Shown in pieces: positions 12,041 through 22,969 of a DNA stretch of 64,000 bases (its first letter is position 1; the number at the start of each line of letters is the position of its first letter). This stretch comes from Hofstenia miamia (taxonomy: Eukaryota > Xenacoelomorpha > Acoela). Below the pieces are notes generated by a model that ran no database searches, was not told where the DNA came from, and worked only from the letters and a program-made list of their open reading frames with translations. The position numbers and the translations under genes were made by a program. The DNA is taken from the NCBI GenBank assembly GCA_004352715.1, contig SCFE01000073.1, positions 1,547,934-1,611,933 of the forward strand, in the 5' to 3' direction.

Positions 12041-12862
12041 ACTAGTCCAAAGCAAGCTAAGAAAGATGTCTTCTGGTATTCAGATTATAAGAGAAGTCAG
12101 AAAAGTTGAGAGAGGTGTAGCAATATTCGACACATTCATAATAAGCCACTTCAGATATGCATGCATTTTTGTTGAGCAGATTGAGCATAGCACAGCAAGA
12201 ACAAATAAATAGGTTGCTTAACTGGTCTATTTGTGTAATGTTTAGTGTCAAGAAACCAGCAATTCATAACAATTCACAGCTATGCAATACTCTCACCTTC
12301 TTTTATAATAAGGTACACAAGCATTGTAAATCTATTCAAAAGCATAAATAGATCAACAAAAGACAATAACTTTTTTGCACAATACTTTACACATAAAAGC
12401 CAAACAAGCAAATGCATAAATCTATTTCAAATGAAGAATAAATTTTGAAGCACAGGATACATCACAACAGCATATACCTTGTGGAATGATATAAGTCTCA
12501 ACATATGGAATGCTCCAAACTTACCATCTTTTAAAAAAACTCTTAAAACAAAATCTGCTTAAGTTCCAACATGACTTAGGTTACTCAAAAACAATGAATG
12601 CATGGAGAAAACTTAATGTAAATTAGTATTTTAACTTTTTATATGTGTGTGATTTTTAAAATTCTTTTATATATGTGTTGTAGATTAGTTTATTTTAATT
12701 TGTACTTGTCTATCTGTAAATATTAACTTTGTAAATGTATATCTGTATATATCTATATGCCTCTATATACAATTTCTGTAAATATGTAAAGATGTCATGC
12801 AAAAAATGGACAATAAAGTAACTGAAGAGTTATTATTATTATTATTATTATTATTTTATTAT
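12041..12862 (+). other. LINE ORF2 C-terminus, 3' UTR and TTA tail
   Basis: Broken frames include SKLRKMSSGIQIIREVRK and IISHFRYACI (the thumb-region helix found after RT in CR1-like elements). An AT-rich UTR follows, then AATAAAG at about 12,810 and a perfect TTA trinucleotide run that marks the end of the element. Confidence 0.7.
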
Positions 12863-13188
12863 CACTTTTGTTATTTGAAAATGAAATATAGCTTTTAAAA
12901 ATCTTAGAAGTGGAATACTAATACTTGTAATTTGTAAGAAAATAAAACTTATTGACAAGATTAAGTGAAATCAGTTGTATAACTAAATGGTGAAAACAAA
13001 ACATTTCAATGTATCTTTTATATTTTCTCATTGTTTGTTTTATCATAAAACCAAACTTTAAATATATTGAGAATGTTCAAAACAATTTCAAAATTGTTAG
13101 TTATTTACACAGTTAAATTGCTTTCACGTTTTTCTTCTCCAAAAGTTTGAAGGCATTCGATGTGCTCAGGAAATACCGATTATGGCAT
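12863..13188. other. Probable 3' flank/UTR of the GPCR gene
   Basis: Non-coding AT-rich sequence downstream of the minus-strand GPCR stop codon. The part at about 13,150-13,188 is similar to sequence at about 47,640-47,685 beside the decayed GPCR copy. Confidence 0.45.
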
Positions 13189-13820
13189 CTATTTCTGATT
13201 TTTGTCACAGTTAAAAAAAAAAGTTACAAATCCTTTTCTAAAGCTTTTTGCAAGTAGGATATAAAGAAAAAAATTCATTCCATTGTTGGTGACGATAGCT
13301 GCGTATTCTAGCATTTCCAATATCACAAAGCTGAATGAACATTTATTGACTACAGAGGTAAAATGAGCAAAGTAATAGGAAAACTCAGCTACTGTCACAA
13401 ATATGAGAAAACTAACGGATACTATGAATAAAAGCCTTTCAATTCCACCACTTTTAGATTTTGTTGCTTCAAGTTTGCGCAAGTATAATTTCACACCAAT
13501 TGCAATATTGCAGATAATAACAAGTATCATAGGAATTATGCCTTGGACAAATATGACAAAAAGTATAACTGAACCTTCTTCCCAAGCAGGTCTTACTCGA
13601 CAGAGTCCATTAATGCAATTGTAGAATAGAAACATTGAAGGAAATCCAAGTACTATATAATTGAGTGCAATCGCAAGTATTATCATTTTAGTTGCAAATT
13701 TTGTGTTTGAAAAGTTATTTTTGTACGTTATGGGAGAATAAACAGCTGCAAGTCGGTCAAAAGTCATAATTACAACAATCCAGTGAGCAACCGCAGTAGT
13801 AGCGATGTCATTACTATGAT
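13189..13820 (-). CDS. Rhodopsin-class GPCR, exon with TM3 to TM7 and C-terminus
   Basis: This exon encodes the second half of a class A (peptide-type) G-protein-coupled receptor of the plasma membrane. Visible landmarks in order: end of TM3 with FDRLAAVYSPITY (DRL in place of DRY, then the A-V-x-x-P loop); TM4 (MIILAIALNYIVLGFPSMFL); ECL2 with YNCINGLCRV, whose Cys could bond to TM3; TM5 (VIFVQGIIPMILVIICNI, conserved Pro); a basic third loop; TM6 (LLFIVSVSFLIFVTVAEF) without the usual CWxP; TM7 with NNGMNFFLYILL in place of NPxxY; helix 8 AKSFRKGF; a short tail ending DKNQK. A splice acceptor (minus-strand TTAG) lies at 13,821-13,822, giving phase 1. The 13,830 ATG is probably intronic. TM1 lies at 22,299-22,467; TM2 was not found. 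The ligand is unknown; FMRFamide-like or orphan invertebrate receptors are the nearest impression. Confidence 0.85.
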
Positions 13821-14191
13821 CTAAATGCATTCATTCAATTAGATATTATTAATACGAATTCTAGTGAAATAATGGATGTTAGGCAATTTGTGGCGCAGAG
13901 ATGGAGCTAATCAAGCAATTTATAGAAATCGTAGTCATGTTAACTACACTAATCTCAATGTCAATGTAATTGAACAGTTTGAGTGTACTAAGTTTAAATA
14001 TGCAAAACTAAAAATAAAAAACAATTTAGCACAGAAACGCTGCGAGTGCGTTCACTGGCTTAGATACTGGGGACAAGGTGGGATTTAAGGGAAATGTATG
14101 CAAGTGCAAATACACAAAAATGATGTTTTCAACGGGATATAAATGTTCAAAACACTCTAAATACATATATATCAAAATATAAATAGAATGT

Positions 14192-14601
14192 TCAGTGGCG
14201 GTGCATGCATGCAAAAGTTATGCAAACAAATATGTTTAAGTAACCAAATTAGTATAAATAATAAACCATGAAAAATTTATTTAGATGTGAAATAACTGCG
14301 GGCGATTTTTTCAGAAAGATATTTGTAATATTATTATTATAAAAATAGGATTAGTCCTGCAGTTCATTTAATAAAATATTTTCAAGAAAAATTGCAAATA
14401 ATTTCATTAGTTTTTTCTCCTCTAATTGGTTGTTCTTGAATTTACTTAAATTTGCTTTAAACGGAAAGTAATCATTCTGCAGACGCTGTTCAAAATCCAA
14501 TAATTTGTATTAAATCAGATATTTACAAATTTCGTTTAAATCAGTCGACAAATCATGCATTTCAAAATATCGAATAGCAATTTTATCGATTTTACAAGTA
14601 G
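14192..14601. repeat. Copy A of a 0.4 kb duplication (other copy 18,222-18,641)
   Basis: The two copies align end to end, including the flanks ccaaattagtataaata and agttcatttaataaaat. Differences include an ATT run of three or four units here that is expanded to about eleven units in copy B. The minus strand of the duplication carries a conserved coding frame, annotated separately. Confidence 0.85.
14351..14601 (-). pseudogene. Terminal coding exon, copy A (translin-like C-terminus possible)
   Basis: On the minus strand the frame reads YFEMHDLSTDLNEICKYLI, a TAA stop, then YKLLDFEQRLQNDYFPFKAN and KFKNNQLEEKKLMKL, and ends ENILLNELQD followed by TAA. Copy B shares frame, most residues and the terminal stop, and many differences are conservative or at third positions, so the ancestor was coding. 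The order P/N-x-I-x-x-Y/F-L-N-E ... KLLDF ... LR-DY-FK-NLKKF resembles the C-terminal helices of translin as I remember them, but with a gap and without certainty. The internal stop makes copy A a pseudogene. Confidence 0.4.
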
Positions 14602-14609
14602 AGTCATGC

Positions 14610-15265
14610 CAATAATAGCAAACTTGAGATTAATTACAAAGTTTTTAAGATTGAGAAAATTAGAGTAGAAATTTAGAACATAAAATGGCAGTTGAGGGTA
14701 AACACATTTAAATTGCTCAGTTTTTAAAATTTAATAATTCTATAAAACTGCATATGCATAGGGATGTGAAACTGGCCTCCATTGGAGTGCATATGCATAT
14801 GAAGACAATTTACTACAAAATATATCTTTCTTATATTTTTCAAGTTACATTTGATTTTTTGAATGAATTGGTAGCACATTAGTAGAAAAATTCGTTTTTC
14901 ATTAACAATTCCTAAAAAATGTTCTAATTTCTGTCAAAGAAAAACAAATGGCTACTGTCTTATTTAAGGATTTGTACAAGGATAAAAATGTGAAAACGTC
15001 ATTATCCCAGATAGAAGCCTCGCTCAAATATATTCTCTTTCCGGCACTGCTTGAAAAGAGAAATGTTTCTGATTGATGTTTAAATAATATCATGTTTAAT
15101 TTTGGGTTGTTGTATATAACGAAAACATTTCGCGTGATTCTTTTAACAACAGTGTTTCGATCAATGCGAAGCAATGAATGGACTACTTGCTTTGCTAGCT
15201 AAATCTTCGCACGATGAGATGAAGAAACCGGATATGTTTTATCGTTTGAGTGGGCGTTGGTAGGC
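14610..15265. other. No gene seen
   Basis: AT-rich sequence. A 90-codon minus frame (14,902-15,174) has no recognised motif. A small palindromic pair of gcatatgcat words flanks about 14,750-14,800. Confidence 0.4.
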
Positions 15266-15269
15266 CTGA

Positions 15270-15402
15270 ATTTAGTACACGATTTAATTGGCCTGATTAA
15301 GTTGGGGTGATTAAATCGTGTAGTTAAGACGCAGCTCCAACTTTGTCAGGAATTTGTGGAATGCAAATCTTGCTCCGTCTTAACTACACGATTTAATTGG
15401 CC
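15270..15402. repeat. Alternating inverted/direct repeat with perfect 22-bp arms
   Basis: attaaatcgtgtagttaagacg at 15,310-15,331 is the exact reverse complement of 15,376-15,397, with a 44-nt spacer. The sequence acacgatttaattggcc occurs in direct orientation at about 15,278 and 15,386, and ggcccaactt is then repeated twice. RNA from either strand could fold in two ways. A related half-site (cgtcttaactac...aaatcggcccca) occurs at about 17,289. Confidence 0.85.
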
Positions 15403-17340
15403 CAACTTATTGGCCCAACTTGTCGGATGGTTCCAGAGGCGTCGCCATCTTTTCAAAGTGGGGGATCCTATCTTAATCCTCTAATGCCCATTGGGGTCAA
15501 TATAGCTCATTATGATTAGTTTGGGCATAGGCTAGTCACGAAAATATACTTGAACAGAAATTGCTATGGATTGAACTTGCATTATGTTGAATTTTTTGCA
15601 AAAAGGATTTTGTGACAGCCTTAGAAATAATTTAATGAAATAAAGTTGGATAATGTCATTATTTCTATTTTTTTCCAAAACATAATTCACTTAAAACTTT
15701 GAATTTTCCACATGAATTAAAATAACATGACCTTCCAATCATTATACAAATGAATAATACTTTAAAATCTAATTACAGCAATAGCTTGCTCTTGCCTGCA
15801 GTGGCGTTTCTGATGGAGGGTGAGGAGCTAGTCAGGGGCGACATGTTGAGAAAGAGGGGAGGGTGGAGTGGGTGCTTAATACCAGCAAAAATATAAATTT
15901 GATCACAGGCTATCAATCATAAATCTGATGTAACAAGTTTTACTCTGTCTTTGTGAACTTAAGCGTGGACCCAAATAAGTTGCTTCTACTGGTCATTTTT
16001 TTGTTCTCTTTATCTTATTAGTATAAATATTAGATGTATAATACTAAGAATATTTCAGACGTATTAGATCTTTAATTCAGCTACATAACATTCGTGAGCG
16101 ATGTCCTCTGCATTGAAGTCATATTTAGCATAAAATCCAACAAGGAGTGTAATATTGAGAAATTAATCCGATTGTGGATTCAACGTAGATATTCCTTTAA
16201 AAATCACATCCACATGATTGAAAAATCTTTCATTACTTTCATTGAGTCCTGCAGTAAAGCAATGCACTACACTAAGCAAAATAGGAGTAGGCCTACTGAC
16301 AGCACTTCGGCTGCTGTTAGTCTCTATTATGTGCCTGATAGTTTAAATATGGATAAAAGCAAATTTAAATAAAGTTCTTTTACAATATCTTGCTCAAAAA
16401 ATCATATAACAATGTTCTTTATTACTTTATAGTAATATTTATTATCAAAACCACTGCTAAACTTTCAGATGAAATATGATGTTAAATTTAAATATTTTAT
16501 TCTATTTTATATCATTAGTTGTCTCAGCTCAATTGAATATGCAAAAAGGAATATATTTTACATACATGAACTTAAATATATTGTCTACACATCGCACCTA
16601 ACCGTATGCAGCTATTATAAAGGCTGACTAAGAAACTATGTTTTTTGCTGGCTGTAAGCATTGGTAAACTAATGCCCATGTTCCACAGTTTTTGTCTAGC
16701 ATTAATGAGCCCCTTTTGCAATAGCAAGCTCATAAACACCGTCGATCAGAGCTGTGTGTGGTGCAAATGATATATTATGAGGTTGACTGGTTTACTGCCA
16801 CTAAAATAGTCTAAAAATATGTCTGCTCCCAACTGTCTTATATAAATGTAATTGAGTGAACTGTCGGCAGCAAAGCAACGTGTTACAATGATGTTATTTG
16901 GTGGGTAAATAAATGCTATTAATAATAACTGTCGTCCGAACGAACAATTTTATCGCCAACTTTTTTTTTGTCTAGATAATTACTCTCGATTTTAGTTGTG
17001 GAAAAGGAGTGCTGCACGAACGATTTTCGTTGTCCAACAAAAATTAGCGCCAAAATTGTTCGCATAGCATGGGCTTTAACCTATCAGTGTAAATCGTAAT
17101 CCTCTAATAACAGTAGATTGAATGTGGAATTTTTTTTCTTCTAAAACTCTCTTCAATGCAGTTTGTAATACACATGCTGGTTCAATCCATTCCCAACAGT
17201 AACCTTGAAAACTTTTGGCCTGCATGCTTAAAAGTGGTGGAACGTGTCCCCCCTGAGTACCCCCTTTGCGACGCCAATGAATGCTTTCGTCTTAACTACC
17301 CAACTAAATCGGCCCCACTTTTTGAATTTATACATTGAAA
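15403..17340. mobile_element. Candidate non-autonomous DNA element with gcgtcgc-type ends
   Basis: At about 15,433 the sequence reads cagaggcgtcgccatc followed by caaagtggggg. At about 17,240-17,275 it reads cccccctgagtaccccc followed by tttgcgacgccaatg, an imperfect inverted match. Both ends lie next to cgtcttaactac words (15,376 and 17,289). No transposase is visible; the 92-codon plus frame 16,094-16,372 is not recognised. The exact ends and target duplication could not be fixed. Confidence 0.4.
16936..17066. repeat. MITE-like foldback (cgaacaatttt...gcgcc)
   Basis: cgaacaattttatcgccaac near 16,940 is matched in inverted orientation by agcgccaaaattgttcg near 17,045-17,063, with gttgtccaac inside. 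Similar words (acaaaaattttggcg) recur at about 34,323, suggesting a family. Confidence 0.55.
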
Positions 17341-17729
17341 AATCAATTTAGTTTGAAATTGAAATTATACTTAACTATTTAAATAAATATTATAGGTTCG
17401 CATACACAAGATTTAAGGTATGAACGTTTTGGGTTTGATATTTATTAAAATACCTAAATAATTTTTCGTATTGATTTGAAGGAATCTACGCTTGTTATAT
17501 ATTTAATATGCTGTCACAAGTGACATAAAAAATACAAATCGAGTACTACCGACATTTATAAATTATTAGCATAAGCTTCAATGGCTCAAATTGATAGGTG
17601 ACCAGCAAACAGAAATTATGTATCTATACTGTTAGTGGATTTTTAGGTTTTAATAACGGACTTTGTAAATAATAACGAAGTCCGTAACTTCAATATAAAA
17701 GCATTTACGTTTTAGTAATATATTTATAA

Positions 17730-17776
<47 letters not shown>

Positions 17777-18220
17777 GTAACGAATTATTGTAATATATTA
17801 GAAAATCCTAGTAACTAAGAAACAATGCGCTACAATAATATAATAGTAATTAGTAGCGTGTTAACATTGAAACTATTCTTTCTTTCCTTATGCGTTACTT
17901 CTAGGCTTTTATTTCGTTAATGAACGGATTTTGTATTATTTGTCCAAATTTGTTAATAACAAAAAATTATAGACAGAAATATTCAAATATATTATTTGAT
18001 TTATGTATTGAATACACAAAATATTCTTAGTTAAGATTTACAGTTTGAAAAATTCTATAAGTGCTAGTAAAATAAATAAGTTACGCACACGTTGATGAGC
18101 TAAAATATTATATTAGTATACCCATACGTAAATCCAATTATGAAATTCTTATTTTTTTTATCTGATATTTATTAAAATGCGTAAATTAATAACATTTTGC
18201 TTCAGTAGTATTTTCTAACC
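17341..18220. repeat. Non-coding stretch with (TA)n microsatellite
   Basis: A perfect TA dinucleotide run lies at about 17,733-17,775. The rest is AT-rich without coding signal. Confidence 0.7.
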
Positions 18221-18221
18221 A

Positions 18222-18353
18222 GTTGCCGCTCATGCATAAAAAAGCTAAGAAGCAAATTTTAAAGTATCCAAATTAGTATAAATATAATAAACCATGAAAA
18301 ATATATTTATATGTGAAATCCCTGAGGAGATTTTTTCCAGAAAATTATTTGTA

Positions 18354-18391
<38 letters not shown>

Positions 18392-18641
18392 AAAATAAGA
18401 TTAGTAATGCAGTTCATTTAATAAAATAATATTGCTAATAATAATTTCATTAGTTTTTTCTCCTCTAATCGGTTGCTTATGAATTTTTTTAAATTTTCTT
18501 TAAACAGAAAATAATCATTCCGCAGACGGTGATCAAAATCCAATAGTTTGTATTCATTCAAATATATACAAATTTTCGGTAATGCAGTCAATAAATCGTG
18601 CATTTCAAAATATTGAATAAGAATTTTGCGATTTTTACAAT
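18222..18641. repeat. Copy B of the 0.4 kb duplication, with expanded ATT repeat
   Basis: Aligns with 14,192-14,601. The ATT run at about 18,357-18,390 is much longer than in copy A. Both copies lie in the same orientation about 4 kb apart in the GPCR intron. Confidence 0.85.
18401..18640 (-). pseudogene. Terminal coding exon, copy B (translin-like C-terminus possible)
   Basis: The minus frame 18,603-18,418 is open: MHDLLTALPKICIYLNEY, then KLLDFDHRLRNDYFLFKENL and KKFISNRLEEKKLMKLLLA. A small length change in the TTA-rich part then moves it out of the ancestral frame, in which the final NELxx-stop is shared with copy A (TAA at 18,401-18,403). The conserved ancestral stop and conservative substitutions argue that both derive from the last exon of a real gene. 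Weak resemblance to the translin C-terminal helices is my own inference. No splice acceptor is obvious upstream, so a retrocopy fragment is possible. Confidence 0.4.
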
Positions 18642-18649
18642 TGAAGGGG

Positions 18650-19750
18650 ATTTATCCTTCCAAAATTTTCAATTTTTGAAATAATCATGATTCATCCTCT
18701 AAAAAATAATTATTTTAGCAATTTTTTAATAGATATTTAAAAATAAATATGAAATATAAATTGCAATTTCCCCTCTAAATCAGCATCAGTATAACACGTT
18801 GTTTTGCTGCTAACAGTTCATTCTATTACATTTATCAAAGAAAATTGGGAGTGGTTATAATTTTAGACCATTTTAGCGGCTGAAGCAGTTAGTAGCAGTA
18901 AACACGCCAAGCTCATACTGTGTCGTGTAGACAACAGGCAACCCTAGTTGAACGTGTTTATGAGCCTGTTATTGCAAAAATGCTAGACAAAAGCCCTTGG
19001 AACATGTGCATTAGTTCACTAATGCTGATGGCCAACAAGAAACAAGAAGAAAATTGTATGGTAAACCACAAATTTCGATTTTCAATTTTCATTTCATATT
19101 TTAGTATAATACACATTGTATGTTTTACGTTATTTTTATGTCTTTTGTATGAAAATTTTTTAACAATAAAGTGCTATTCCCCTAATCATGGTAGATAAAT
19201 TAAAAAAAATATTACCAAATTGTTGCAGAAAAAATACATCAGGAAATGTCCAATCGAAGAATGATTTTCCTTGCAAAATATCGACTGGTCCATCTAATAA
19301 TATTGAAGCAGTGTCCCATATTGCTAATGCTAAAAAAACTTAAGCATTACAAATCATTGTTTAATTCACACTATGAGGAAAATTAAAGAACATGGATTAA
19401 ATTTTTAAAATTTTGATAGATATTTTCGAAACTTAAACTTATTAAAACTCAACTTATTCACAAACTGGGAATTTTATGAAAGTTTGACTTTGATAACTTA
19501 GTTATATAATATTAAAATATATATTTGTTTATAGCTTAAGTGGATTTCAAAAGTTTTTCTGTCGTATTGAAAAATTATCAGAAGAAATTATTTTATGTCA
19601 AAATTGTATGAAAATATGAAAGACAGACAATATTGTATTAGTAAAGTTTCAATAACGTTTTTTTAAATTATCAAAACTAAATTGAGATCACTCTCTTAAG
19701 TTAATTTAAATTTAAGAAACAAATTTTCCCACTATGGGCTAAAATTACAT
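18650..19750. other. No gene seen
   Basis: The 92-codon plus frame 18,920-19,198 has no known motif. Otherwise AT-rich with stops in all frames. Confidence 0.4.
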
Positions 19751-19754
19751 TACT

Positions 19755-20812
19755 ACAATTTCAAATACACTGGATTTTGAAATTTCAACTAAATTATGTA
19801 CAGCATGCTTGAATATATTTTAAAAATTAAGTAAAATGTATAGCTTAATCCAAAAAAAAATCAAATTTTCACAATAATTTAGTTTAAGAAATACGGTGTT
19901 TCTATAAAAGTAAAGTGAGCCTTTGATAAAATTTGATAAAATTTCCTCATAGATGCAGATGGTTATAAACTTTCTATACGTATCTGAAATTTCTAAGCTG
20001 TGTTTCATTATTCCTTTATTAAATCAAATTTTTTCTAGATGGAGATGAAATTTCAATTACATTTACTGTCCTTTGTAATTTTCATATTTTCATTATTTTT
20101 TCACAAGTGATATTGTAGTTCTTCTAATGGTTTATACATAGGTATTTGGAGAAATGCTTATATTTGGACTTAACTTATAAAATTCAATAAACTCATTAGT
20201 AAATGATCTATTCAAATTGTTAGCATAACTTTCTAACATTTATGCATTACAGAATTTGGAAGAATGGGGTTGTCTCAAAATATTTTATATTTTCAATAAC
20301 AACATAATGTAGTTTTCATAATGCTTATCTTTGAATAGCCTGGTGATTTTTTAAAAATTTTTTTGATCCTATAAAAAAATTTTAAACTCTTATAGCTCAA
20401 AAACTTATATTGTTGTGCCTTCGGCCTCGCGACCTCTGACTTTGCGCACGGCACGCCTTAATGGGTTTGGATTGTCTTTGCACATATTAAGAAACAGTTA
20501 AAGTTCTTTATAGTTGCCTCCAGAGGCTCATAAACTTGTAAATACAGTAACACTAAGTATAAACACTAAGTATGGAGAGAATTTATATATTTTTCAAAAA
20601 TTTGAAAATTTGTAAGAAAACTTGTTAATCTGTTCAACAATCCCTGCAACAGCAATAAGTTTTAATAGAAATTTTCAGCATTGCACTAATGTATGTTCCC
20701 CAATAGACCAACCCATTCCCTAAGAATTTCAAATTTGGAAATAGGCTTGGAGAAAATTCTTTGTAAATGTGGAAAACATTTTGTCCTTTAGAACTGAAGC
20801 TAGGCTGTTTAA
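19755..20812. repeat. 1 kb dispersed repeat, copy 1 (copy 2 at 31,642-32,661)
   Basis: The two segments align over their whole length (for example ggagatgaaatttcaattac, cagcatgcttgaatatattt, ctaggctgtttaa). Both contain the GC-richer words gccttcgg and gcgacctctgacttt near the middle. No open frame is shared, so it is a non-coding mobile repeat or an untranslated part of one. Confidence 0.85.
20338..20412. repeat. 75-bp box: cctggtgattttt...tatagctcaaaaac
   Basis: A box reading cctggtgattttt, aaatttttttgatcctataa, then cttatagctcaaaaac. It recurs in the same orientation at 31,422-31,500, as a partial copy at 32,229-32,275, and inverted at 21,735-21,815. The copies at 20,338 and 21,735 thus form the arms of a 1.4 kb inverted repeat. 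Confidence 0.8.
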
Positions 20813-21275
20813 GGTTAAGAAACCCATAGTTTGAAATACATTTTACTTACCTTCGGATCATACTAGTTGATATTTAGTTCCAAAATATACACTATCAGTT
20901 ATCAAAAGAGAAAATGTGGTCATATTTTATTTTAATGTGTGAAACGCAAGTTTCAAGCTATTGAGCCAATTTCAAAAAGCCTCCACAATAATTTCACAGT
21001 TGGTGTTGCTTAAGTTCTATGTCCATTAAAGACTTGAATACTGTGAAAATTCATGCCTAATAGACACATCTTATAATCGTTTTGCTTAAAGATTTCAAAT
21101 TTTCGTAAATGTTACATAGGATAAGTTTTAACAGAAAACTCATTGATATTAAAATAGGAACGTCATTTTATATGTACGGAGGTGGCCTCATTATAGTTCG
21201 ATGGTTAACCCCTTACTTTACTGAGGGTGTACGTGCGATAAAACAAAGATGTTTGGACACTAACTAAAGAGCTGC

Positions 21276-21307
<32 letters not shown>

Positions 21308-22298
21308 TTCTTGTCATTTTAGCATTGCAATTCACACCTATGATTGGCAAACAATGTTGTATTGAAATATTATTTTTCAAAAATATAATTATAATGTATT
21401 TGAAATCTTGAAAAATAAATAAATTTATTGTATTGAAAAATATTTTAACTTGAAGAAAATATATTTTTCGGCGCCTCTTATACAACAACACTATCGACAT
21501 CCCAGAATTTTTTGTTGCAAACATTGGTTATGCGCGGGATGTTTTTAAGGACGGTAAACGCAGTTTATTAAAGAATTAAAGTAAACAACTGCATGCAACA
21601 CATTGAAATAAAACCGGTATACCATATATTTTAGTATTTATGGATGTGTTTTTAAAAATTAATTTATGTTATTTGTTAGAAGTAAAAATAAAATATATTG
21701 TATTTATTTTGTTGAAGTATATTTCAGGTTGAGCACACCACTAATGGTTTTTGAGCTATAAGCATTTAAGATGTTTTTATAGGATCATAAAAATTTTTAA
21801 AAATCACCAGGTTGCTTACGGTTAAACGGCCCTTTTGTATATAAAGCCTCATCTAACTTAAATTATTGAAAATATGATGTTTAAGTTTCATGAATCAGTT
21901 AACAGTACCAAGATGACAAAAATATTTGGAGCTCATTTACCCCCACACCACTATAATTAATTATTCTTCTGAAAAAATTGAAATATTTTACATTGGGTCA
22001 GATTTTAGCAAAATTGGTTTAGTCAAAATAAAGATTTTGAGAAATGCAAGAGCCATATTTCTAATTTTATGAATTTTGTTACTTTAGTAATGAGTTTCTT
22101 ACAACATTGTACTGATGCATCTGTTGATACACAACTTAAGTGAATGCTTCTAATGATTTGGAATAAGATAATCTTTGTTATTAAAAAAAATTGCTTCAAT
22201 CTGACGACAGAATGAGTGTTTAAAACGGATGCTAGGAAATCTTAAAGTGATTTCGTGTAAACATTTAAATTCAATTAAAAAGATAAAATCCATACGAC
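20813..22298. repeat. Non-coding stretch with inverted box and (TA)n
   Basis: Contains a TA run at 21,278-21,304 and the inverted copy of the tatagctcaaaaac box at 21,735-21,815. The minus frame 21,276-21,524 is partly translated microsatellite and is not a gene. Confidence 0.6.
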
Positions 22299-22467
22299 CT
22301 TGTATATAAATAGTTGCTGAATTGTTCATTTTCATGGAATAAATAGTAATGAAGCTGAGAATATTTGCAATAATGCCAATGAATGAAAATATGAGCGTGT
22401 ACCAGCCTGTGGCTGCATACACCAGCTCCTCTTTCCAACCATGAATGCACTCTACAGTGGAATTCAT
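22299..22467 (-). CDS. Rhodopsin-class GPCR, first coding exon (N-terminus and TM1)
   Basis: The minus-strand ATG at 22,467 opens a 56-codon exon. It encodes a short extracellular N-terminus with one N-glycosylation site (NST) and a Cys, then TM1 with WYTLIFSFIGIIANILSFIT, in which G-x-x-A-N is the class A TM1 signature around Asn1.50, and the first cytoplasmic loop YSMKMNNSATIYIQ. A splice donor CAAG|GTCGTA ends the exon at 22,299 in phase 1, compatible with the phase-1 acceptor at 13,820. Beyond the donor the frame has no TM2 character, which supports this boundary. No promoter element was recognised. Whether the gene is intact depends on a TM2 exon that I could not locate. Confidence 0.75.
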
Positions 22468-22788
22468 TAAATCAATTTCAAAAATTGATTTGAACTATTT
22501 ATACTCATTGATATTTCCAAGACAATATGATTGGAGAACATTAATACATTGAAATAACAACATTACAATCTTAAGTTCTGTTTCTGTCATTTTAATTGGC
22601 TACATGTGATTTGAAATATTCATGAACCAACAACTGTTTAAAGAGTACATAATTATTATAAATTATTAGTAATAACGAGTAATGAAAAACCTGATTTCCT
22701 AAAAACACATTCTATTTGAAGAACCGCTTAAATATATTGAATTTATGAAGAAGTTTACAAAATTCTTTGCTACATATATATATATATA

Positions 22789-22935
22789 NNNNNNNNNNNN
22801 NNNNNNNNNNNNNNNNNNNNNNNNNNNNNNNNNNNNNNNNNNNNNNNNNNNNNNNNNNNNNNNNNNNNNNNNNNNNNNNNNNNNNNNNNNNNNNNNNNNN
22901 NNNNNNNNNNNNNNNNNNNNNNNNNNNNNNNNNNN
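22789..22935. other. Assembly gap, 147 N
   Basis: Flanked on both sides by TA dinucleotides (from 22,774 and to about 22,966), so the unresolved sequence is probably a long (TA)n tract. Reading frames spanning it are meaningless. Confidence 0.95.

Positions 22936-22969
<34 letters not shown>

Larger units (their letters stand above)
9010..12862 (+). mobile_element. CR1-like LINE, 5'-truncated, disrupted, with (TTA)n tail
   Basis: Plus-strand fragments occur in the order endonuclease, linker, RT, 3' end, then CAATAAAG and a TTA repeat (about 12,834-12,860). The 3' trinucleotide tail and domain order are typical of CR1/L2-type non-LTR retrotransposons. ORF1 and the endonuclease N-terminus are absent, as expected from incomplete reverse transcription. 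Multiple stops, a 1.1 kb interruption and a missing catalytic box show that it is inactive. Parts are annotated separately. Confidence 0.8.
13821..22298 (-). other. Intron region of the GPCR gene, filled with repeats
   Basis: 8.5 kb separate the TM1 and TM3-TM7 exons. Both boundaries are phase 1, so a TM2/ECL1 exon of about 150-180 nt with phase-1 ends is expected somewhere inside. I did not find one by eye on the minus strand. Contents include the duplicated terminal exon (14.2 and 18.2 kb), the 15.3-17.3 kb inverted repeats, a (TA)n run and a 1 kb dispersed repeat. Confidence 0.5.

Noticed and set aside
13213-13223. Homopolymer near the GPCR stop considered as a sequencing indel hiding a longer C-terminus
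   Set aside because: The paralogous fragment at 47.7 kb has a run of the same overall length and the same downstream stops, so the annotated end is probably real.
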